Below are positions 1 through 5,719 of a stretch of DNA of 6,287 bases, in pieces. How positions within the stretch are numbered: the first letter of the stretch is position 1; each line of letters starts with the position of its first letter. The stretch comes from an uncultured Rhodanobacteraceae bacterium (GTDB taxonomy: Bacteria; Pseudomonadota; Gammaproteobacteria; Xanthomonadales; Rhodanobacteraceae): positions 1 through 6,287 of the forward strand of contig CAJXGK010000120.1 in the NCBI GenBank assembly GCA_913053815.1. The letters are read 5' to 3'. The position numbers and the translations under genes were made by a program. The notes beneath the pieces were generated by a model, which worked only from the letters and a program-made list of their open reading frames with translations, had not been told where the DNA came from and searched no databases.

Positions 1-501
1 GGCAATGGCGAGGCCATGGCCTGGTCGGTGGCGCACGACCCAAACCGCGATCACATCGGTATCGATGTACACCGCCCGGGGGTAGGCAGACTTCTCAACA
101 CCCTGGCCGCACAGGCTGCCATTCATGCGCGCATCTACAACCATGACGCTGTGGAAGTTCTGCACTATGAAATCGCCCCCCTCTCACTTGACGAGGTGCG
201 TATCTGGTTTCCCGACCCCTGGCCTAAGAAGCGGCATCATAAGCGGCGACTGATTCAGCCGGCTTTCGTCGCCCTACTGGCACAACGCATCAGGCTTGGC
301 GGATTGCTACATCTGGCCACCGACTGGGCCGATTATGCCGAACATATGTTGGCGGTGATGGATACGGCACCCGCTTGGCATCATCGATCCGGGTCGGGTC
401 AAGCCTCTCCACGGCCAGCCTGGCGCATCGCCACCCGCTTTGAACAACGGGGTCTACGACTCGGGCATGGAGTCTGGGATTTACTCTACGATCGACGTTA
501 A
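1..501 (+). CDS. trmB: tRNA (guanine-N7-)-methyltransferase TrmB, 5'-truncated by window edge
   Basis: This enzyme uses S-adenosylmethionine to methylate N7 of guanine 46 in the variable loop of tRNAs, in the cytoplasm. The frame is open from base 1, so only the C-terminal 166 residues are present; bacterial TrmB is usually about 210-240 residues. The first visible residues, GNGEA, are the end of the SAM-binding glycine motif I. Then come [14 protein letters not shown] (the conserved acidic residue plus PGVG), HDAVEVLH, the diagnostic [31 protein letters not shown] and the C-terminal [16 protein letters not shown]. All match the E. coli-type protein nearly position for position, which supports a gammaproteobacterial source. 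Nothing in the visible part looks broken. The ATG at 16 is internal and is not the true start. The permease gene starts 29 bases downstream on the same strand and may share the transcript. Confidence 0.97.
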   Translation, partial: GNGEAMAWSVAHDPNRDHIGIDVHRPGVGRLLNTLAAQAAIHARIYNHDAVEVLHYEIAPLSLDEVRIWFPDPWPKKRHHKRRLIQPAFVALLAQRIRLGGLLHLATDWADYAEHMLAVMDTAPAWHHRSGSGQASPRPAWRIATRFEQRGLRLGHGVWDLLYDRR

Positions 502-515
502 AACTGTTTCAGCAC

Positions 516-521
516 GGGGAG
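516..521 (+). promoter_or_regulatory. Shine-Dalgarno site that fixes a GTG start
   Basis: The sequence GGGGAG lies 9 bases before the GTG at 531. The next in-frame ATG is at 567 and has no comparable purine-rich site, so GTG 531 is the better start for the permease gene. Confidence 0.7.
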
Positions 522-530
522 CCCAACACG

Positions 531-2390
531 GTGCATGACGCTGGCACGCTGACACTGACCACCGACATGGTGCTGGTGCTCGGTTTGGTGTTGTTCACCA
601 TCATCATGTTGGTACTCGAATGGCTGCGCACCGATGTGATCGCACTGGTGGTGCTGATTACTCTCGGTATCACCGGACTGGTTCCCGGCGATCATGTATT
701 CGGTGGATTTTCCAGCTTCGGCGTAATGGCCATCATGGCCGTGATGATCATGGGTGTCGGACTGGACCGAACCGGGGCCTTGAACGCGGTGGCCGGCTTT
801 ATCATGCGCCTCTCCAGAGGCGTGGAGTCACGGCTGTCACTGGCCATCAACGCCACGGCCACGGTAATGAGTTCGGTGATTCCCAGTCAGGCGTTGGCCA
901 GCTTGATGATTCCAGTCACTAGCCGCATCTCGGCCCGTACCGGGGTGCCGATGTCACGTCTACTGCTGCCCATGGCCTGTGTGATTCTCACCGGCACCAG
1001 CACCACACTGATCGGCAATAGTCCGCTGATTATGCTCAACGACTTGATCGCCAGTGCCAACCGAAACCTGCCGCCCGGTGCTGACACCATTCCGCAATTC
1101 GGAATATTCAGTGTCACCCCGGTGGGCATCATCCTGGCCATTACCGGGGTGGTGTTTTTTGCTGTTTTTACCCGCCGTCTGTTCCGCAATGCACCCGATG
1201 AGAGCCGCAACGTCACGCCGACCCGTACGGAAAGCTATTTTGCTGAAACCTACAATATCCGTGGCGACGTATACGAACTGACCGTAACCTCGGAGAGCCC
1301 TCTTGTCGGCATGAGTATCCTCGAAGCGGAACGCCTGCATGATGCACCCCTCATCCTGGCTATCAAGAATGGCAATAAATCGCGCCTAGCGCCGCCGGCT
1401 GATCAGATGATCTGGGTGGGCACTGTGCTCGGCGTAATGGGTACCCGCAACCAAGTGACCGCTTTTTCCAATCAGCAACTATGCCGGCTCTCACCACGGT
1501 TGCGTAACCTTGGGGACATGTTCAACGCCGCTCTCGCCGGCATTTCTGAAGCCGTTGTCCCTCCGGGTTCACGATTCATCAAGCAAAGCATCGGTGATCT
1601 GCATTTGCGTAGACAATATGGTATCTCGGTGCTGGCTGTGAACCGTGGCGAGCAAGTTTTTCGCGACAATCTGCGCGCAGTTATTCTCCGTGCTGGTGAC
1701 ACCTTGGTACTGCACAGCACCTGGAACGATCTCAAGTCTCCGCGTCAGGACCACGATATTGTCGTCGTCACTGATCTACCTGAGGAAGAAGCCCGTCCGG
1801 GCAAGATTCGGGAAGCACTGTTCTTCTTTTTCCTAGCCAAAGGACTGGCCCTGTTTAGCCCTCTTCCCCTACCTGTTTCGCTGATGGTCGGGGCCGTAGG
1901 CATGCTGGTGACCGGGGTCATCACCCCCGATGAGGCCTATCGGGGAGTCAACTGGAAGACCATCTTTATCATTGCCTGCCTGATTCCCCTGGGTTGGGCC
2001 ATGGACACGACAGGGGCGGCCACCTGGTTAAGCCAGCAATTGATGCAGCATATTGGTGGACTTCCCCAATGGAGCATCCAGGTATTGATTGCCTTGATTA
2101 CCCTGGCGTTATCACAGGTGATGATGAATGTTGGGGCGATCGTGGTGATGATCCCCATCGCAATCAATGTGGCGCTGTCCACCGGCGGTAACCCGATCGC
2201 CTACATCATGATCACGGCCATGGCGGTCTCAAGTACTTTCCTCATCTCCAGTGGCCATCCAGCCCTGACCATGATCGCCGGACCCGGCGGTTACCGTCCC
2301 CGTGACTTCCTGCGTATCGGCCTACCCCTAACGCTGGTCTACCTAGCTGTCCTGATCGGCGCCGTCAATCTGATCTACGCAGGTCCTTAA
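531..2390 (+). CDS. SLC13/DASS-family permease with two RCK_C (TrkA_C) domains
   Basis: This is an inner-membrane secondary transporter of the divalent-anion/sodium symporter superfamily, 619 residues from a GTG start. An N-terminal membrane half (about 14-214) is followed by a soluble insert (about 220-425) and a C-terminal membrane half (about 428-616). The insert holds two RCK_C-type domains, roughly 241-313 and 341-417. The second contains the typical stretch RAGDTLVLHSTWNDL. This layout is characteristic of SLC13 permeases related to SLT/Sac1-type sulfate transporters. Family marks include GTSTTLIGNSPLIML (154-168) and GPGGYRPRDFLRIGLPL (584-600). The two hairpin-tip motifs that normally read SNT, NNT or similar are altered: PSQ at 118-120 and MNV at 532-534. 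Substrate (sulfate, another oxyanion or a dicarboxylate) and coupling ion cannot be assigned from sequence. It lies 29 bases after trmB, and no clear terminator follows. Confidence 0.9.
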   Translation: MHDAGTLTLTTDMVLVLGLVLFTIIMLVLEWLRTDVIALVVLITLGITGLVPGDHVFGGFSSFGVMAIMAVMIMGVGLDRTGALNAVAGFIMRLSRGVESRLSLAINATATVMSSVIPSQALASLMIPVTSRISARTGVPMSRLLLPMACVILTGTSTTLIGNSPLIMLNDLIASANRNLPPGADTIPQFGIFSVTPVGIILAITGVVFFAVFTRRLFRNAPDESRNVTPTRTESYFAETYNIRGDVYELTVTSESPLVGMSILEAERLHDAPLILAIKNGNKSRLAPPADQMIWVGTVLGVMGTRNQVTAFSNQQLCRLSPRLRNLGDMFNAALAGISEAVVPPGSRFIKQSIGDLHLRRQYGISVLAVNRGEQVFRDNLRAVILRAGDTLVLHSTWNDLKSPRQDHDIVVVTDLPEEEARPGKIREALFFFFLAKGLALFSPLPLPVSLMVGAVGMLVTGVITPDEAYRGVNWKTIFIIACLIPLGWAMDTTGAATWLSQQLMQHIGGLPQWSIQVLIALITLALSQVMMNVGAIVVMIPIAINVALSTGGNPIAYIMITAMAVSSTFLISSGHPALTMIAGPGGYRPRDFLRIGLPLTLVYLAVLIGAVNLIYAGP

Positions 2391-2538
2391 CAGAAACATG
2401 ACCTAACTCAGCGTTTTAACCCATAGAGGTTTGCTCATAGATCGTCTAAGCTTAGTGATGGTCGCTACCTACCCAGTAAGCGTAGCTGGATGGCTCACAA
2501 ATGTAGTTTGGGGAGGATAGGCGGCGCAATGATGGATC

Positions 2539-2565
2539 CCGGGATGCCACTTTATGGCATCCCGG
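2539..2565. repeat. Perfect 11-bp inverted repeat, REP-like hairpin
   Basis: The arms CCGGGATGCCA (2539-2549) and TGGCATCCCGG (2555-2565) pair perfectly around the 5-base loop CTTTA. No run of T follows on the + strand, and none follows on the - strand either (GATCCATC). Read on the - strand with its flank, the element begins GTAGCCGGGATGCC. This resembles the GTAGCCCGGAT...ATCCGGG type of small intergenic inverted repeat that is common in proteobacteria; the resemblance is from memory. Only one copy is visible here, so its status as a dispersed repeat is inferred. Confidence 0.55.
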
Positions 2566-2612
2566 CTACGGCATAACAGTCTGCCGTGAACCCCTCCCGT
2601 AAATTCCGGAGG

Positions 2613-2638
2613 GTGGTTGGTGTGAGTCACGCCACCAC
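2613..2638. repeat. Imperfect 11-bp inverted repeat (hairpin with one bulge)
   Basis: The arm GTGGTTGGTGTG (2613-2624) pairs with CACGCCACCAC (2628-2638), with a bulged T at 2618, one G-T pair (2621 with 2631) and the 3-base loop AGT. Its core, 2619-2633, is a near-palindrome, GGTGTGAGTCACGCC. It could be a transcript hairpin or a protein-binding palindrome. There is no T-tract and no associated gene signal, so its role is unknown. Confidence 0.35.
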
Positions 2639-2835
2639 GCCATGGATGACCCACAACAACCCCATGAATGGATCGATACCACCTTTCGGGATGACCGGGG
2701 CTCCATCAATCAGATCCGCCGCTAAGGCCCCGGTAGCGGGGATTTCGGTCACCTGGCACAGGCGTTGTTCAGCCACATCAGGCATGATAGAGAGGTTGGT
2801 TTTCCCCATCTGGCATACCGGCACGGAGTAAACCC

Positions 2836-3129
2836 ATGCGAACGCGAATTTTCATCTTGCAACCTCCCACCAGCAAACTTGGCCGGATCCTGTGGCTACT
2901 GACGGGATTCGTGTTGCTTGCCTTGGTTTTCGTGTTCGGATTCATCATTGCCATGATCATACTTGGGGTGTTGAGTGTCGCCTTTCTGGTGCGCCAGATC
3001 GTCCGACCACGCGGCCCTGTTGCACCGCCCTCACCCATCCCTCCAGAATCTCAAGGTTCCGAGCAGACCCCCCACATCATCGAAGGTGAATTTGTGGTGA
3101 TCCGGGATAAACATCCGCCATCGCACTAA
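2836..3129 (+). CDS. Small membrane protein of unknown function, 97 residues
   Basis: I do not recognise a named family. The protein has a short basic N-terminus (MRTR...), then a strongly hydrophobic stretch at about 18-56, long enough for two membrane segments with almost no loop (about 18-36 and 37-55) or one very long one. This is followed by RQIVRPRG, a proline-rich linker (59-70: PRG, PP, PIPP) and a hydrophilic tail with IIEGEFVVIRDK (81-92). The basic residues after the membrane stretch suggest that the tail stays in the cytoplasm. The start is well supported: ACGGAG ends 7 bases before ATG 2836. Codon choice and the clean hydrophobic profile argue for a real gene. It stands apart from the permease gene (445 bases) and converges on the ABC operon, so the neighbours give no functional clue. 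No signal-peptidase or lipobox site is evident. Confidence 0.75.
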   Translation: MRTRIFILQPPTSKLGRILWLLTGFVLLALVFVFGFIIAMIILGVLSVAFLVRQIVRPRGPVAPPSPIPPESQGSEQTPHIIEGEFVVIRDKHPPSH

Positions 3130-3145
3130 AGTGCTGTATGGCACT
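3123..3145. other. Three mutually exclusive GCACT/AGTGC arms at the stop codon
   Basis: GCACT (3123-3127), AGTGC (3130-3134) and GCACT (3141-3145) lie in a row. The middle arm can pair with either neighbour: the first pairing has a 2-base loop and is unlikely as RNA, the second has the loop TGTATG. The 5-bp stem after the TAA (3127-3129) has no T-tract. It could mark the 3' end of the small gene's transcript, but it is weak. Confidence 0.25.
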
Positions 3146-3184
3146 CTACCCATCGAGCCGGTGATCATTCAATAGTCGGTCTGA

Positions 3185-3205
3185 CCCGATCTGGTACCGA
3201 GCGGG
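3185..3205. terminator. Possible weak hairpin between convergent genes
   Basis: CCCG (3185-3188) pairs with CGGG (3202-3205), and the stem continues with mismatches towards the central palindrome GGTACC (3193-3198). It sits in the 81-base gap between two converging transcription units, 6 bases beyond the stop codon of the last ABC gene. That is where a bidirectional terminator would be expected. There is no T-tract on either side, so the call rests mostly on position. Confidence 0.2.
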
Positions 3206-3210
3206 CCTAC

Positions 3211-4515
3211 TCACCGTTCACGTAACGCAACCGTTACCGGCACTCTTGCGGCACGCAGTGCCGGAAACAAGCCCCCCACCAGGCCGATAGCCAAAGCCCA
3301 CTTCAGGCCATTAAAAAGCAGCCTCGGAGTTACCCGGAACTGAAAGACCAACTGGCTGAAATTACTTCCCAATGTGGATACGGTATAGCCATTGAAAAGT
3401 AGCCAGGCAATACCCCCACCAAGCATGCCACCCAATGCCGCCAGAAGCATCGCTTCCAGCAGTACCGCCGCGGCCACCGGCAGGCCGCCAAAGCCAAGTG
3501 CCCGCAGCGTAGCAATCTCGCGTAACCGGTCGGACACGGCGGCATACATGGTGTTGAGAGCACCGAATACTGCTCCAATCGCCATGATCAGGGCCACCGT
3601 AAAGCCAACGATACGAATCGTTTTGGTCAAGCGTCCGGACTGCGCCGCATAGTACTTCTGCGTGGTCTGGACCTGAACTTTCAATCGCGGATCGGATTGG
3701 AGGGCCGCCTTGAATACGGGTAATGCCCCCGGGCTTCGCAGGCGCACCGTGACCGATTGATAGCTACCCCGGGAAAATGCCGAGGCCACCGTATCCGCAT
3801 CGGCCCAGAGCTCAGAATCATGGGCGTCCCCAGCTTCGAAGATGCCGACAACCTTCCAGGGCTGGCTGCCCAATTGTACTGAATCACCCAGGCTGAGACC
3901 GGCAAACTGCTGTTCTGCACCGATCCCTACGTCCAGTTCGCGAAACCCCGGGCGGAACTTGCGCCCTTTTACCATGTGAATCTCCGGCCGCACCGTCCAG
4001 GCGGCACGACCCACTCCCCGCAATTGCACATTGGCCGTCGTACCGCTGCTCTTTTTCGGAAGATTCACGATCACCACCCGTTCCGGGGAGGCCAGTGGCT
4101 GACCCTTGGCATTGCGGGCGATACCGGGTTTCTGCCGGATCAAGGTGATATCGCTGCGAGTGAGTCCCGAAGCCAGTTCGCTGGTTGCCCCGGCCCGCAG
4201 CACAATAGCGGTATCCGGACTTCCGGTACTGCGCAAGACCCGGGTCAGACCTTCGCTCATCGCCAACAGCGCGACCAACACGCCGACCACCCCGGCAATA
4301 CCTATCAGGATGACCAACGAAGCACCGATGCGTTGCGACAAAGTGGTCAGGCCGAGGCGCAGAATGACCAGGGTCCGACGACCTTGACGGCTTACCCCCA
4401 ACAGTATCCCGAGTGCTCCGAGCAACGCCAGCAACGCCCACCAGGGCAATAGAAACCCAATCACCAGCCCTACTGCAAGTAACAGGATAAGGGCAATATT
4501 CGACACGATTCGCAT
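3211..4515 (-). CDS. FtsX/MacB-type ABC transporter permease, second subunit, with N-terminal extension
   Basis: This is the second permease of a three-gene type VII ABC system, 434 residues, in the inner membrane. The family fold is visible as one membrane helix (about 66-88), a large periplasmic domain (about 90-298), then three helices (about 300-325, 345-373, 399-421). Family marks are GAVFGALNTMYAAVSDRLRE then IATLRALGFG (314-343), which includes the coupling helix facing the ATPase, and the terminal GLFPALRAARVPVTVALR. The periplasmic part contains SPDTAIVLRAGATSELASGL and SELWADAD, typical of this permease subgroup as I recall it. An additional hydrophobic pair at about 5-24 and 26-42, joined to the core by a basic segment (GVSRQGRRTL), precedes the normal first helix. 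The start is firm: GGAG (4526-4523) is 7 bases upstream, and the first permease stops 12 bases before. The substrate is unknown. Confidence 0.93.
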   Translation of the reverse strand: MRIVSNIALILLLAVGLVIGFLLPWWALLALLGALGILLGVSRQGRRTLVILRLGLTTLSQRIGASLVILIGIAGVVGVLVALLAMSEGLTRVLRSTGSPDTAIVLRAGATSELASGLTRSDITLIRQKPGIARNAKGQPLASPERVVIVNLPKKSSGTTANVQLRGVGRAAWTVRPEIHMVKGRKFRPGFRELDVGIGAEQQFAGLSLGDSVQLGSQPWKVVGIFEAGDAHDSELWADADTVASAFSRGSYQSVTVRLRSPGALPVFKAALQSDPRLKVQVQTTQKYYAAQSGRLTKTIRIVGFTVALIMAIGAVFGALNTMYAAVSDRLREIATLRALGFGGLPVAAAVLLEAMLLAALGGMLGGGIAWLLFNGYTVSTLGSNFSQLVFQFRVTPRLLFNGLKWALAIGLVGGLFPALRAARVPVTVALRER

Positions 4516-4522
4516 GGACTTT

Positions 4523-4526
4523 CTCC
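4523..4526 (-). promoter_or_regulatory. Shine-Dalgarno site supporting the start at 4515
   Basis: On the - strand, GGAG lies 7 bases before ATG 4515-4513 and directly after the TAG stop of the preceding permease. It supports the long form of the second permease, including its extra N-terminal membrane segments, over a shorter start. Confidence 0.7.
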
Positions 4527-4527
4527 G

Positions 4528-5691
4528 CTACCAGCCAGCCAAAGCATCAACGATGTTAAGGCGCATGCTGTGCAGGGCCGGAAGAATGCCGATCACCAGA
4601 CCCACAGCCAGCATCAGCACCAGACCCACAGCCCAGCTACCAAGATCGACCGGCGGCAACGACAGAGTGCCGCCGAGTGCGGAGTTAACGGTAGGAATCA
4701 GCACACTAGCCACTCCCATACCGGCTACCCCGCCCATTAGCACCAGACCTATCGACTCCGCCAAAATCAAGGCAAGAATGTGGATATTGCTGAACCCCAA
4801 AGTTTTCATCACGGCATATTCGGGAATACGTTCGCGCACCGATTGCGCCATGGTGTTGCCGGTCAGCAACAACAGCGTAAAGAACACCGCCGCCATGATG
4901 CCCCCGACAATCAGCCCAATGTCACCCATCTGGGCGATAAATGCCCGCTGGAAGGCCTGCTCGGTTTCGGTCTTGGTTTCATGGTCGGAATTGACTGAAA
5001 GCCGGTCGATGGCCGCCGCAATACGATCGGAATGCTGCGGATCCAGCACCTTGACCACGTACCAACCGATCATGCCATGCATGTAGGCATTGCCTTCATT
5101 GAAGTACTTCCAGTGAAAGAGCAGGTCCTGCTCGACCCCCTTAAGCTTGGGATCAGCGGCGGTGAAAATTCCAACTAACTGGAAATCCCACTCCTTGGAG
5201 CCATCCCGGCGTGGAAAGATTCCACCTATCAGGGGAATACGTTGACCGATCTTCCAGCCGAAGCGCTTGGCAATTTCCGCCCCCACAACCGCCCCATCAC
5301 GCGTGGCATCGAAGCTCTTGCGCTGGGCAGCGGAAAGCTTGAACAGATCGGAGTAGATATCCAGATAGTTCGGACTCACCGCAAAATTCGGAAAGAAATT
5401 TTTCCGATCCTGGTAGTACCCTCCAAACCAGTTTGCATAGGCCACCTTTTTAACCCCAGGCAACGTCTCAATGCGAGTCAACAGGCTCAATGGCAACGGC
5501 TGGATGATGGACAACTTCGAACTCACAATCAGGCGCCCTGCGCCGGCCAGCTGATCACCGGCGTCAAACGCCACCCGCACGGCATTCAGCATCCCGAACA
5601 GCAAGAACGCGGTAAGAATCGATAGCAATGTAAACAGGGTACGGGCCTTGCGGCGCCACAGTCCTGCCCAAACCAGATGCAGGTATTTCAT
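4528..5691 (-). CDS. FtsX/MacB-type ABC transporter permease, first subunit
   Basis: This inner-membrane permease has 387 residues and the standard four-helix MacB/LolC/E layout: helix 1 at about 18-36 after a basic, amphipathic N-terminus (LWRRKARTLF), a periplasmic domain at about 40-253, then helices at about 256-279, 304-334 and 351-373. The coupling-helix motif VRERIPEYAVMKTLGF (285-300) and the C-terminal GILPALHSMRLNIVDAL (368-384) are family marks. The periplasmic part has a distinctive segment, WFGGYYQDRKNFFPNFAVSP (88-107), then VVGAEIAKRFGWKIGQRIPL (135-154), which I associate with a specific FtsX-permease subgroup found beside a second, unlike permease. GAGGG (5703-5699) lies 7 bases before ATG 5691. 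It is 28 bases after the ATPase gene and 12 before the second permease, so the three are surely co-transcribed. It pairs with the second permease as a heterodimer (inferred). The substrate is unknown. Confidence 0.94.
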   Translation of the reverse strand: MKYLHLVWAGLWRRKARTLFTLLSILTAFLLFGMLNAVRVAFDAGDQLAGAGRLIVSSKLSIIQPLPLSLLTRIETLPGVKKVAYANWFGGYYQDRKNFFPNFAVSPNYLDIYSDLFKLSAAQRKSFDATRDGAVVGAEIAKRFGWKIGQRIPLIGGIFPRRDGSKEWDFQLVGIFTAADPKLKGVEQDLLFHWKYFNEGNAYMHGMIGWYVVKVLDPQHSDRIAAAIDRLSVNSDHETKTETEQAFQRAFIAQMGDIGLIVGGIMAAVFFTLLLLTGNTMAQSVRERIPEYAVMKTLGFSNIHILALILAESIGLVLMGGVAGMGVASVLIPTVNSALGGTLSLPPVDLGSWAVGLVLMLAVGLVIGILPALHSMRLNIVDALAGW

Positions 5692-5698
5692 GTTGATA

Positions 5699-5703
5699 CC
5701 CTC
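5699..5703 (-). promoter_or_regulatory. Shine-Dalgarno site of the first permease
   Basis: GAGGG on the - strand lies 7 bases before ATG 5691-5689, inside the 28-base gap after the ATPase stop codon. It supports this start for the 387-residue permease. Confidence 0.65.
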
Positions 5704-5719
5704 ATCGAATCACCTCGCT

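Larger units (their letters stand above)
2391..2835. other. 445-bp intergenic stretch with hairpins, no convincing gene
   Basis: No well-supported gene lies here. Visible structures are a short palindrome CTAAGCTTAG (2446-2455), a perfect 11-bp hairpin (2539-2565), a CCCTCC/GGAGGG inverted repeat (2592-2597 with 2608-2613), an imperfect hairpin (2613-2638) and a small GC-rich stem (2728-2732 with 2737-2741, loop GTAG). Weak reading frames include a 15-codon one at 2529-2576 after GGGGAGG (2510-2516), and a - strand frame at 2627-2824. The latter starts with GTG at 2824 or ATG at 2809 and lacks a good ribosome binding site. None of the stems is followed by a T-tract, so I call no intrinsic terminator. 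The region could be decayed coding sequence, an untranslated leader or a dispersed-repeat insertion site; the sequence alone does not decide. Confidence 0.6.

Noticed and set aside
2441..2459. Palindrome around CTAAGCTTAG as an operator
   Set aside because: It lies 50-70 bases after a stop codon and far from any start. Short palindromes of this size occur often by chance.
2592..2613. CCCTCC/GGAGGG inverted repeat as a terminator for the SLC13 permease transcript
   Set aside because: It has only 6 bp with a 10-base loop, lies 200 bases past the stop codon, and has no T-tract.
2765..2791. Possible promoter upstream of the small membrane gene (TTGTTC, then CATGAT or GATAGA)
   Set aside because: The spacing is 12 or 15 bases and the -10 matches are poor, so no convincing sigma-70 promoter can be called.
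2586..2831. 81-codon + strand frame whose stop overlaps the ribosome site of the small membrane gene, suggesting translational coupling
   Set aside because: It has no ribosome site at its GTG or internal ATG starts, and its composition is rich in Arg, Ser, Pro, His and Trp as in a shadow frame. The stop position near 2831 is probably coincidence.
3884..4441. 185-codon - strand frame inside the second permease gene
   Set aside because: It lies out of frame within a strongly supported permease gene and has the Arg/Gly/Ser/Pro/His-rich composition of a GC-driven shadow.
4514..5086. 190-codon + strand frame opposite the first permease
   Set aside because: It is antisense to conserved FtsX-permease coding sequence and is rich in Ser, Thr, Ile and Arg with no recognisable motif, as expected of a mirror frame.
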